Made by a program: the position numbers and the translations under genes | Shown here: one piece after another, positions 8,028 through 14,973 of the stretch | Numbering within the stretch: position 1 is the stretch's first letter | Layout of the letters: each line of letters opens with the position of its first letter | The notes under the pieces: generated by a model | The model's database searches: none | The model's input: only the letters and a program-made list of their open reading frames with translations | What the model was told of the DNA's origin: nothing | Source of the DNA: Peptoniphilus_A hominis | GTDB lineage: Bacteria > Bacillota > Clostridia > Tissierellales > Peptoniphilaceae | Length of the DNA stretch: 22,885 nt | Assembly: GCF_040096015.1 (NCBI RefSeq) | Contig: NZ_JBBMFO010000032.1 | Coordinates: 1 to 22,885, forward strand | Direction: 5' to 3'

Positions 8028-9870
8028 CTTTAAATGATTCCTTGTTTTTATAATCCTTCATCAGTATACCTGCCCTTTTCAAAACCTTTAACTTCTCCTG
8101 TTTTTTCTGTTCTCTCCTTTCCTTATACCTTTCCTCATACTCCTGTTGTTTTCCATTTGCTTTACGCTTTAGATAATTTTGATGAAGTCTGTCCCTTCTC
8201 TCATTAATTTTTCGTTCTTCTTCCTCAAGTTTTGATCGTTCTTCTTCGCTTAATTCTTCTTTTGGAACCTCATAATTCCCTACGAAGTTAAAATATATTT
8301 CTATCTTTTGCTTTGATGTTTGACTGCCTTTTCTATCCCTTTCATGAATGATAATCTTCTCTACAAACTCATTTATCATTGTGTTTGTGAGATCATCAAA
8401 GTTTTCATAACGACTAATAAGCGATATGAATTTTCTTACCCTGTCTGTTTCATTTTCATATCTTGATATTACAAGCTCTAAGTCTTCAATCTCTTTACTT
8501 AGAGCTCTTTGCTCTGTTTCGTATTGGCTATTAAGTATCTCATATCTACTACTTGGTATTTTTTCTAGTATCATATCCTCGTAAATACGGCACATAAGCC
8601 TTTCTAACTCTTGTATCCTCGACTTATTGTTAATTAGCCTTACTCTTTGTTTTTCTATCTCTACTTTTTCCTTTTCTTCCATTTCATTTTGAATGGAACG
8701 GGTAAAGGCTTCATTATCTTCATCAATATAATTTTTTATATCTTTTAATGTTTCTTGAATAAGATTTAAGACTACTTCTGCTTTTATCCTATGAGCTGAT
8801 GGACAAAGTGTCCCGCAAGGTACTTTCTTATAATTACTGCAAACATAATAAGGAATATTCTTATAGTTATTTGTCCTATGAACATACATCTTGCTCCCGC
8901 AATCTGCACAATACATCAATCCTGTTAGTGGGTGATATTCGCCCCAACCATCAGGATACCTTTTTACATTTCCTCTTATCCTTTGCACATTATCAAAGAT
9001 TTCTTGGTCTATGATTGCTTCGTGAGTATTTTCAAAGATGAGCCATTTATCTTCGGATACATATTTACTTTTCTTATCCTTGAAATGCTTTCTTGTTTTA
9101 AAGTTAACTGTATGCCCTAAGTATTCTTTTTTCTTTAAGATACTGGCAATTGTGGAGCTACACCAACGATAAGGATATTCAAAGTTTTTGCTTTGATGTA
9201 ATCCATATCCCATTTTTTGCTGATGATAAGCGGGTATATCTATCTTGTCCGCTTCCAGTATCTTTGCTATTTTGTATGGTCCTGCTCCGTCCATTGTAAG
9301 ATTAAATATTCGTCTTACTATCTCGGCTGCTTTTTCATCTACAACCCACTTATCTTTGTCTTTTTCATCTTTGATGTAGCCATAAGGTGGAGTGCTTGCC
9401 GTATGCTTTCCGCTTTCTCCTTTTGATCTAAATGTAGATTGTATTTTTCTTGAAGTATCTCTTGCATACCATTCATTCATAATATTTCTAAAAGGGGTAA
9501 AATCATCTTCTCTGTAAAAGCTGTCTACATTGTCATTGATAGCAATCAGTCTTACGCCCTTTTGTCTTAATATCTCCATACATTGACCGACTTTGAGATA
9601 ATCTCTGCCGAGTCTGCTCATATCCTTTACGATGATACAACCGATATTTCCAGTATTTACTCCATTCATCATTTCCATAAAGCCTGGTCTATCAAACTGT
9701 GTCCCGCTTATTCCGTCATCTGTAAAATGGATGATGTTGGTTAAATTATTCTTACTTGCATATTCTTCAAGGATTTTCTTTTGATTAACGATTGAGTTAC
9801 TTTCTCCTTCAAGTTCATCATCTCGACTTAATCTCTCATAGAGTGCTGTTATCTTTTCAAAATTCCTCAC
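8017..9870 (-). CDS. Large serine recombinase (TndX-like, DUF4368-type)
   Basis: This 617-aa site-specific recombinase has a resolvase catalytic domain (residues 1-150; likely nucleophile S15 in ERLSRDD; GCIIVKDMSRLGRD at about 80-93). A recombinase DNA-binding domain follows (about 160-290), then a zinc ribbon (CADCGSKMY, then YVCSNY and CGTLCPS), and a long Lys/Glu-rich coiled-coil C-terminus. Such enzymes integrate and excise mobile elements through short att sites. The GTG start at 9870 has AAGGAGG 5 nt upstream. The gene begins about 36 bp from an inverted repeat and about 100 bp from the break in virD4, the usual position of an integrase at its own element's end. All expected domains are present, so it is probably active. 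Confidence 0.9.
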   Translation of the reverse strand: MRNFEKITALYERLSRDDELEGESNSIVNQKKILEEYASKNNLTNIIHFTDDGISGTQFDRPGFMEMMNGVNTGNIGCIIVKDMSRLGRDYLKVGQCMEILRQKGVRLIAINDNVDSFYREDDFTPFRNIMNEWYARDTSRKIQSTFRSKGESGKHTASTPPYGYIKDEKDKDKWVVDEKAAEIVRRIFNLTMDGAGPYKIAKILEADKIDIPAYHQQKMGYGLHQSKNFEYPYRWCSSTIASILKKKEYLGHTVNFKTRKHFKDKKSKYVSEDKWLIFENTHEAIIDQEIFDNVQRIRGNVKRYPDGWGEYHPLTGLMYCADCGSKMYVHRTNNYKNIPYYVCSNYKKVPCGTLCPSAHRIKAEVVLNLIQETLKDIKNYIDEDNEAFTRSIQNEMEEKEKVEIEKQRVRLINNKSRIQELERLMCRIYEDMILEKIPSSRYEILNSQYETEQRALSKEIEDLELVISRYENETDRVRKFISLISRYENFDDLTNTMINEFVEKIIIHERDRKGSQTSKQKIEIYFNFVGNYEVPKEELSEEERSKLEEEERKINERRDRLHQNYLKRKANGKQQEYEERYKERREQKKQEKLKVLKRAGILMKDYKNKESFKESV

Positions 9871-9905
9871 TTTTTCCTCCTTCCTCTTAATTTCTAAAAT
9901 AAAAA

Positions 9906-9968
9906 AGAATTAAGAAGTACATGTTTCACTAAAACAGTGATTAAGTGTTCTCCTTAATTCTATTACTC
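9906..9968. other. Putative attachment site at the element-virD4 junction
   Basis: A perfect 9-bp inverted repeat (9906-9914 with 9953-9961) encloses a second, inner dyad (CACT 9927-9930, AGTG 9936-9939) on the same centre, forming a long imperfect dyad. VirD4 family sequence ends just beyond it, at 9967-9969 (GGA on the minus strand). A GA dinucleotide there matches the crossover core known for TndX/TnpX-type recombinases. The exact crossover base is not determined. Confidence 0.5.
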
Positions 9969-10953
9969 CAGCAGCAAGTTTGTATTTCTTATATTGCTTT
10001 ACCGCAAAGTGCGTAGGCTCTTTCTTTTCCAATGCTTCAAATAGTCTATCAATGGGATTCATATATGTTTCATCATCTTCCCTGACTTCTGAAGCATCTA
10101 TCATATCCAGTAGTGTTGCAAAGTTCTTTTCTTCTCTTGGAGCTTCATAAAAAATATAACCTATCAAAGCCGTATAGTAGAGTTTCTCGGCTTTCACCCA
10201 AAAATCCTCACCTGCCTTTTCCCCTTCACCCTTAGTGTTTGCAATGATTGTCTGCACTAATTTGAGGATGTCTTTTTCACTTCTGAGATAGGCAAAGGGA
10301 TTGTACTTCATACTCTTTTTGAAGTTGATGGTATTTAAGATTTTTATCTCATAGCCATTATCTTCAAGCATCTTGCCACACTCAATGACTATCGTTCCTT
10401 TAGGATCTGTAACACAATATGACGAGTGCATTTGCATTAGGTTTGGCTTTACATAAAATCTCGTCTTTCCGGAGCCAGAACCACCAATAACAAGTACATT
10501 CTTATTTCTTGCATACTTTGGATTTGCCGGTCTGCCATTCATGGTTAATCGCTCTGTTTGAGTAAGCAAGATATTGTTTTGGAACTTTTCATCCACATAC
10601 GGCTCTATATCTTTTCTCGTTCCCCATCTTGCTGAACCATACTCTTTCCCCTGCCTAAACTTTTTTGCATTTTTCCCTTTGGTATAGACAATAAATTTAA
10701 TTAGAGCTGCCACTCCCACGCCCATTAAAATGTCAGAAGGATGAATACTTGGAATAAAGCTCATGGTATTAAGTTCTAATATTCCTTGAAAGATTTTGTC
10801 TATCACATCTCCACCAGTATAGGCTCTTACATGATGAGAAAAGATATTGCCAACATAGAAAAATGCAAGATAGGGAATATTCTGCTTTAGCAACTTTGCC
10901 TTATCTTGCACCTTAAATAAGCCTTTGATGTCTTTTAGTATCTTATCTATCAT
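9910..10953 (-). pseudogene. virD4: VirD4/TcpA-like coupling protein, truncated by insertion
   Basis: The start of a type IV secretion coupling protein (CD1115-family VirD4), the ATPase that feeds DNA-relaxase complexes into the conjugation channel. Two N-terminal membrane segments (about 26-43 and 72-90) precede GSARWGT and an intact Walker A, GGSGSGKT, at about 156-163. The family sequence stops at KYKLAAG (residue about 329). The next 18 residues to the stop are unrelated and come from the adjoining element. Relatives run to about 600 aa, so Walker B and the C-terminal half are missing. The ATG overlaps the upstream pcfB stop by 4 bp. A truncated protein might be made, but it should not support transfer. 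The missing half is expected beyond the other end of the inserted element. Confidence 0.85.
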
Positions 10954-11435
10954 AGGCTCTGCTCCTTTTGTTTATTCTTGACTTTATCTTTAGAAACAGT
11001 GTTCTTTGCCATCTCCTTGAACTTCTCAATATTTTTGTGAATGGACTCTTTCCTTTCCGTTTTCTTTTCTGATTCTGCAAGAGCGTGTTTAAAGGCTTTA
11101 TCCATCACTTTCATGTCTTTTGCCTGAAAGAATACGGAGTATTTTCCGCTTTCTTTATCTTTCATCACAGAAAACTTTACCCCATACCGATTCAGTTCCT
11201 TTTTAAGTTCTTTAAGCTCTGCTTCTTCTACCGGAATTTCTTCAAGCTGTCCCTTTTTAACCATATCTTTGAGCTTCACTTCATTTCCTTTGCTACTAAC
11301 GAGCTTTTCCAGTCCTCCGAGTTTCTCAGCCTCTTTCATCAGTTTCTTGAGTAAAGTCAAAAGAAGTTTTGCTGTTACTTTTCCGGCTTTCACTTCCATA
11401 TTCAGCGTTTTTCTTGCAATTTCTTCATTGATCAA
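10950..11435 (-). CDS. pcfB: PcfB-family conjugation protein
   Basis: A 161-aa charged, mostly helical protein of the PcfB/DUF3801 family, recognised by its start (EEIARKTLNMEVKAGKVTA), by GVKFSVMKDKESGKYSVFFQAKD (about residues 94-116) and by its position just before virD4. PcfB family members are accessory conjugation factors, thought to help dock the relaxosome at the coupling protein. The Lys-rich C-terminus (about 130-160) is probably disordered or binds nucleic acid. The start overlaps the DnaC-like stop by 4 bp, and the end overlaps virD4 by 4 bp. With virD4 broken it is probably non-functional in transfer, though the reading frame is intact. Confidence 0.8.
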   Translation of the reverse strand: MINEEIARKTLNMEVKAGKVTAKLLLTLLKKLMKEAEKLGGLEKLVSSKGNEVKLKDMVKKGQLEEIPVEEAELKELKKELNRYGVKFSVMKDKESGKYSVFFQAKDMKVMDKAFKHALAESEKKTERKESIHKNIEKFKEMAKNTVSKDKVKNKQKEQSL

Positions 11436-12283
11436 GTTCTCTCACCTCCAGTCAGTAATCTTTCTTTATTCCTCTTTAATTTTTCTTCCTGAATAACTTT
11501 TCTGTAATCTTCTCCAAGCACCATCACAGGAATACACATCTCAATAATTCTTGAGTAAATTCTTTGGTATTCCACACTCTCCGTACAGTTTTCAATTTGG
11601 CTGTATGAAAGATTTGTGGTAAAGATTGTTGGCTTATGCTTTAAGTACCTGTTATTCACAATGTTATATACCTGCTCTTTGGCATAGCTTGTATCTCTTT
11701 CAATTCCTAAATCATCTAAGATGAGAATGGAAGTGTTTACAAGGGACTCGATATATGCGTTTTTATCAAGGTCAAATCCGCCTTTTTGCAGTTCATTGAT
11801 TATCTGTGAAAAGTTTCTAATCTTGACGTTTATCTGATATTGTTCAATCAGTGCATTGGCAATAGAGCAGGCAAGATAGGTCTTTCCGCTACCAACCGAA
11901 CCATAGAACAGGAGTCCGATATTTTCTTTTCTCATCAGCTCATAGTCTTTTACAAAATTCTTTGCGATGATAAGACTCTGATTTTCTTTTCCCTGATAGT
12001 TTTCAAAGGTATATGCCCATTGAATCATGGATGTGAAGCAGATACTTTTTAATCTCTCGATTTCAAGCTGCTTTTGTCTTTCTTTTTCTTTCGCTTCCCT
12101 ATCTCTATCGCATTTACAAGCTGTCTTAAATATCATCTGCTTTCCGAAAAATTCTAATGCTTTTCCATCTTTTCTTTCATGGCACGCTTTACAGTAGGCG
12201 TGTCCGTCTTTGATGTATTCTTTTTCAGGATCAAAGCTGTATTCCACATCTTCTATCATCACTTTTTCTAATTCTTTATTCAT
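11432..12283 (-). CDS. DnaC/IstB-like ATP-binding replication protein
   Basis: This 283-aa AAA+ ATPase has Walker A GSVGSGKT (about residues 129-136) and Walker B LILDDLG (about 190-196), followed by a sensor region IFTTNLSYSQ. It resembles DnaC/DnaI helicase loaders. The N-terminus (about 30-60) holds four Cys (YCKACHERKDG, then ACKCDRD), a probable zinc-binding element as in DnaI. In conjugative elements this gene follows the replication initiator and likely loads host helicase during element replication. Both ends overlap neighbours by 4 bp, which implies coupled translation. Confidence 0.85.
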   Translation of the reverse strand: MNKELEKVMIEDVEYSFDPEKEYIKDGHAYCKACHERKDGKALEFFGKQMIFKTACKCDRDREAKEKERQKQLEIERLKSICFTSMIQWAYTFENYQGKENQSLIIAKNFVKDYELMRKENIGLLFYGSVGSGKTYLACSIANALIEQYQINVKIRNFSQIINELQKGGFDLDKNAYIESLVNTSILILDDLGIERDTSYAKEQVYNIVNNRYLKHKPTIFTTNLSYSQIENCTESVEYQRIYSRIIEMCIPVMVLGEDYRKVIQEEKLKRNKERLLTGGERT

Positions 12284-13050
12284 AGATGCACTCCTTTGTT
12301 ATATTCCTCCCATGTAGGGATATTGGTTTTTTTCTTACTTCCCTGATCTTTATAAAACCAAGAAAGGATTGTTGCTTTATGGTCTTTATATGTCTTTCCG
12401 GTACTTTGAAGATAGGTTGATAGTCTTTCAATGTAGTTATCAAGCTCTCCTGCCATTTTTATTTGTAATTCTCCTATATCCTCATCTTTCAAAAAGACAT
12501 TTTGAAATGTTCCAAGTCCGCTTTTCCCAAAACTATATTCTCTCTTACTATATTTACTCTTATTATTCTCTATATAGTTAGAGTCAACATTTTGAACTTC
12601 CTGAAGTTCATTTTCTTTACTTCTGAGGTTAAAATCTCTTACTTCTGAAGTTAAGTTTTTTGACTTCTGAAAGTCATTTTCTTTTACCTGAAATACACTC
12701 ATAAAGTCTTTTACATAAATGATATTAGGTTTTCCAAGTCCAAGCCTTACTCTTTCAATCAGTCCGATTCCTTTTTTACTGTCTAACTCGTCCAATGTTT
12801 TTATGGCAGTAGGCTTTGAGATATTTCTTCTTCTCATAATTTCTTCAACAGTAAAATAGATAAATACTCTGCCTTCCTTGTCCACCCAGTTATTCTTAAA
12901 GGACATTCCTGTGCGTTTCAAAAGCATGGAGTATAGGATAATGGCTTCAGCAGACAGTCCCTTAAATTCTTCTCCGTCTACTAATATTTCAGGCACTTTC
13001 AGAAAGTTAAATCGCTCTGCTTCTCTGTTATAGAAATAGTCAAAGTCCAT
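12280..13050 (-). CDS. Replication initiator, RepA N-terminal family
   Basis: This 256-aa protein starts MDFDYFYNREAERFNFLKVP and has the RepA_N winged-helix part (about residues 15-115: LSAEAIILYSMLLKRTGMS, IMRRRNISKPTAIKTLDEL). It is related to initiators of Gram-positive plasmids and integrated elements. The middle (about 130-180) is low in structure, and the C-terminal part ends ILSWFYKDQG, a DnaD-like trait of these proteins. It would start replication of the excised circle. GGAGGTGATC precedes the ATG, a very strong ribosome site. A hairpin terminator-like structure lies just upstream, which may limit read-through from the two small genes before it. Confidence 0.85.
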   Translation of the reverse strand: MDFDYFYNREAERFNFLKVPEILVDGEEFKGLSAEAIILYSMLLKRTGMSFKNNWVDKEGRVFIYFTVEEIMRRRNISKPTAIKTLDELDSKKGIGLIERVRLGLGKPNIIYVKDFMSVFQVKENDFQKSKNLTSEVRDFNLRSKENELQEVQNVDSNYIENNKSKYSKREYSFGKSGLGTFQNVFLKDEDIGELQIKMAGELDNYIERLSTYLQSTGKTYKDHKATILSWFYKDQGSKKKTNIPTWEEYNKGVHL

Positions 13051-13085
13051 GCAAGATCACCTCCCTCCTTAAAAATTTGCAAAGA

Positions 13086-13114
13086 AAAAGACGATAGTTT
13101 TTTCATCTATCGCC
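13086..13114 (-). terminator. Terminator or attenuator before repA
   Basis: A stem with a 6-bp core (CGATAG 13092-13097 with CTATCG 13107-13112) is followed on the minus strand by TCTTTTTCTTT. It lies between the CD1845-like gene and repA, so it could terminate the upstream transcript or attenuate entry into the conjugation operon. Confidence 0.55.
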
Positions 13115-13140
13115 TTTGGTAACCATTTTTATGAAATTTT

Positions 13141-13422
13141 TTAGATTGATTTTATTGCCTCATTGATACCTTGTAAAAAAGCTATAACAGTTGCACCAAC
13201 CATCGGTATTCCGTATGGACTAACTAAGAATCCAATAATCAATGCTTCTATTCCGATGGTAACTTCTTTTTGCAGAAAAGATGCAATTGCTCCAAATATA
13301 CAAAACATCATCAGCAAATATAGTAGGGCTGTTCCGATACCAAGTAGAAATGTCAGAAATGCTGTGAGGATACTTAACACCAAGCTAATTGGGAATAAGA
13401 TTATTTTTATTATCCATCTCAT
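13141..13422 (-). CDS. CD1845-like small membrane protein
   Basis: This 93-aa, very hydrophobic protein has three likely membrane segments (about residues 8-28, 30-50 and 56-80), including FLLGIGTALLYLLMM. It matches my recollection of the CD1845 family, found as a first gene of Tn1549/CTn-type elements just before the replication initiator. No biochemical role is established. Position suggests a membrane partner for transfer or entry functions. The gene is intact and separated from repA by a terminator-like hairpin. Confidence 0.7.
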   Translation of the reverse strand: MRWIIKIILFPISLVLSILTAFLTFLLGIGTALLYLLMMFCIFGAIASFLQKEVTIGIEALIIGFLVSPYGIPMVGATVIAFLQGINEAIKSI

Positions 13423-13428
13423 AATTTC

Positions 13429-13617
13429 TTATTCCTCACTTTCAAAAACATTCTTTGTATCTCCACACACCATATCAATGCAAACATTCACATCCATATA
13501 ATTTTTTAAGACTTTTTTTCGTCCTCCCTCTCCGTCTTCTACAAATACATAATGTTTGTAAAACTGCTTAAAATGCAGGATTTTCACGATTTCACTCTTT
13601 GTATCAACGCTATGCAC
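13429..13617 (-). CDS. Hypothetical 62-aa ORF at the start of the conjugative element
   Basis: The ORF carries a KILHFKQFYKHYVFVED segment and a DVNVCIDMVCGD segment with two Cys. I do not recognise it. The only start available at this end is GTG 13617, but the GGAG that would serve as ribosome site overlaps that GTG, which is too close. The frame remains open upstream only to a TGA at 13636-13638. The true start may therefore have been lost at a junction, making this a fragment. A weak promoter-like pair (TTGAAA 13665-13660 and CATACT 13643-13638, minus strand) lies just upstream. It ends 6 bp before the membrane protein gene and is probably cotranscribed with it. Confidence 0.4.
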   Translation of the reverse strand: MHSVDTKSEIVKILHFKQFYKHYVFVEDGEGGRKKVLKNYMDVNVCIDMVCGDTKNVFESEE

Positions 13618-13760
13618 TCCACATGGCTTGAGTGGTCAGTATGGATAAAATTGTAATTTTTTCAAAAGCCTCGTATGTGGAAATATGTCCACTAATTAAT
13701 TATAAACCTTTCTAGATATCTTTATAGTTTCCATGCTTACCAATTTTATTTCTGTAAGAC

Positions 13761-13789
13761 CTTGAATTAATAGAACTTTCTGCTATAAT
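13761..13789 (+). promoter_or_regulatory. Promoter of the Abi unit
   Basis: CTTGAA/TTGAAT (13761-13767) lies 16-17 bp before a perfect TATAAT (13784-13789). The predicted start is near 13796. No second promoter is seen between here and the Abi gene. Confidence 0.7.
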
Positions 13790-13795
13790 ATAAGT

Positions 13796-13835
13796 AAGGA
13801 ACAAGCCCTTGCCATACGTGGCGGGGCGTTTTTTT
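13796..13835 (+). ncRNA. Predicted ~40-nt RNA ending in a strong hairpin, upstream of Abi
   Basis: From the predicted start the transcript reads AAGGAACAA and then folds: an outer GCCC/GGGC stem (13805-13808, 13824-13827) encloses an inner GCCA/TGGC stem (13811-13814, 13819-13822) with a TACG loop. Seven T residues follow (13829-13835). This is the most GC-rich spot in an AT-rich region and forms a canonical intrinsic terminator only 13 nt before the Abi start. The result would be a tiny stable RNA, with Abi expressed only by read-through. It could also be a simple attenuator. Confidence 0.5.
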
Positions 13836-13848
13836 ATGAGGTGTGCAT

Positions 13849-14793
13849 ATGAGTAAACCGTTTAAAACTTATGATGAACAAATTGAAATACTCTCAAATA
13901 GAGGTTTAGACATTAATAATCCAGAATATGCTAAGATTATTTTATCACAAGTTAATTATTATAACCTTATCAATGGCTATAAAACTCCATTTTTAGATAA
14001 TACATCTTCTAATGGGGTAGAAGATGTATATAAAGCTGGTAGTAGTTTTGAAGAAATTTATGCTCTTCATGAAATGGATCGTGAATTAAAAGAAGTGGTT
14101 TTTTCTTCTCTGCTCCGTTTTGAGAAACTTCTAAAAACATCCTGTGCTTATCATTTTTCAGACTTACACAGAGATGGACTATATCCTTACTTACAAATTG
14201 AAAATTATTCTGCATCAAAGCATCAACTAAATTATGTTTTGAAAAATATAGGGACATTATCCAATGCCATAAGTAGAGAAAATAAAAATTCAAATGGCAA
14301 GAAACCTATTAAGCATTATATAAAAAAGCATGACCACATCCCCCTTTGGGTTCTTGTAAATTTCCTTACTTTAGGAAATATATCTTATTTTTATAATTCC
14401 CTAGGTGAATCTCTTCAAAATAAAATTGCTAAAGATTTTGGTGAGAGATATAAAGAAAGTTACCAGTCTAAAGAAAAAATTAGTAAGACTGAACTTATAG
14501 ATATAATTAAAATCTGTAATTTTTTCAGAAATGTTTGTGCCCATGATGAAGTCATGTATTCATTCTCATTGAATAAAGCTGGTCAAACCGCTATATTTGA
14601 AAAGTTTTTTGATGAGAATTATACTGGAAAAAATTTACACGATTTAATATTGGTCCTTAAACTAGCTATTCCCGAAAAAGAATACCAATCTTTAATCAAA
14701 TCAATTACTTCCATCAAAAATAAATATGAAGATAAATTTACTAGTATCTCAATTGATGACATATTTGCAATTTCAGGATTTCCTAATAAGTAG
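13849..14793 (+). CDS. Abi_2 / AbiD-AbiF family abortive-infection protein
   Basis: A protein of about 314 aa with the typical opening SKPFKTYDEQIEILSNRGL and QVNYYNLINGY, then IYALHEMDRELK and LLRFEKLLKTSCAYHFSD. Members of this family stop phage spread by killing or arresting infected cells, probably by RNA cleavage. A HEPN-like R-x4-H motif (RNVCAH, residues 227-232) is seen in the C-terminal half and would form the RNase active site in a dimer. I use the ATG at 13849 rather than the in-frame GTG at 13843, because GAGGTG (13838-13843) then sits 5 nt upstream. The gene is opposite to all its neighbours and has its own promoter and terminator, which supports a self-contained transferable cassette. 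Confidence 0.85.
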   Translation: MSKPFKTYDEQIEILSNRGLDINNPEYAKIILSQVNYYNLINGYKTPFLDNTSSNGVEDVYKAGSSFEEIYALHEMDRELKEVVFSSLLRFEKLLKTSCAYHFSDLHRDGLYPYLQIENYSASKHQLNYVLKNIGTLSNAISRENKNSNGKKPIKHYIKKHDHIPLWVLVNFLTLGNISYFYNSLGESLQNKIAKDFGERYKESYQSKEKISKTELIDIIKICNFFRNVCAHDEVMYSFSLNKAGQTAIFEKFFDENYTGKNLHDLILVLKLAIPEKEYQSLIKSITSIKNKYEDKFTSISIDDIFAISGFPNK

Positions 14794-14819
14794 TTATTAA
14801 CTTAACTACTTATTTTTTT
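14785..14819 (+). terminator. Terminator of the Abi gene
   Basis: A perfect 12-bp stem (14785-14796 with 14803-14814), 6-nt loop and T run to 14819. The Abi stop codon lies within the 5' arm. Confidence 0.85.
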
Positions 14820-14886
14820 ATTTGATCACGATTATCCTCAATTGCTTATGATAATATTATACCAATTATATTAAGTCTATTAAGTA

Positions 14887-14936
14887 AAATCAAAAGACCC
14901 GACTTGGTTCGCTTTATACTAAGAGGCGTGTCGGGT
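14887..14936 (-). terminator. Terminator of the recombinase operon
   Basis: ACCCGAC (14897-14903) pairs with GTCGGGT (14930-14936), 38 bp after the last recombinase stop. On the minus strand it is followed by CTTTTGATTTT. The 26-nt interior is long for a terminator loop, so a role as a recombinase binding site at an element end is an alternative. Confidence 0.5.
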
Positions 14937-14973
14937 ACTGTTATTTTTATTGTATATTTACTTTTAATACCTG

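Larger units (their letters stand above)
1..9966. mobile_element. End of an integrated element carrying an iron-uptake island
   Basis: The right boundary is inferred near 9966/9967, where the VirD4 reading frame departs from the family sequence. A large serine recombinase gene starts about 100 bp inside that boundary, and an inverted repeat lies between them. Contents seen are the sigma-like ORF, the feo genes, two ABC half-transporters, the AraC regulator and the recombinase. The left end lies outside the window. The unity of this segment is inferred: the recombinase and the iron cargo could belong to different insertions. Confidence 0.55.
9967..13620. mobile_element. Leading part of a Tn1549/CTn-type conjugative element
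   Basis: The minus-strand order of CD1845-like, RepA, DnaC-like, PcfB and VirD4 matches the opening genes of Tn1549 and C. difficile CTn-type elements. The RepA to VirD4 genes overlap by 4 bp each. Relaxase, VirB4, VirB6 and lytic genes are not in the window. The outer end should lie near 13620 or slightly beyond. Confidence 0.7.

Noticed and set aside
13677..13692. GTGGA/TCCAC dyad between the Abi promoter and the conjugation operon
   Set aside because: Only 5 bp per arm with a 6-bp spacer; expected by chance in this amount of sequence.
13836..13856. A six-codon leader ORF (ATG 13836) overlapping the Abi start
   Set aside because: It has no ribosome site because it directly follows the T run of the hairpin. 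It is likely chance.
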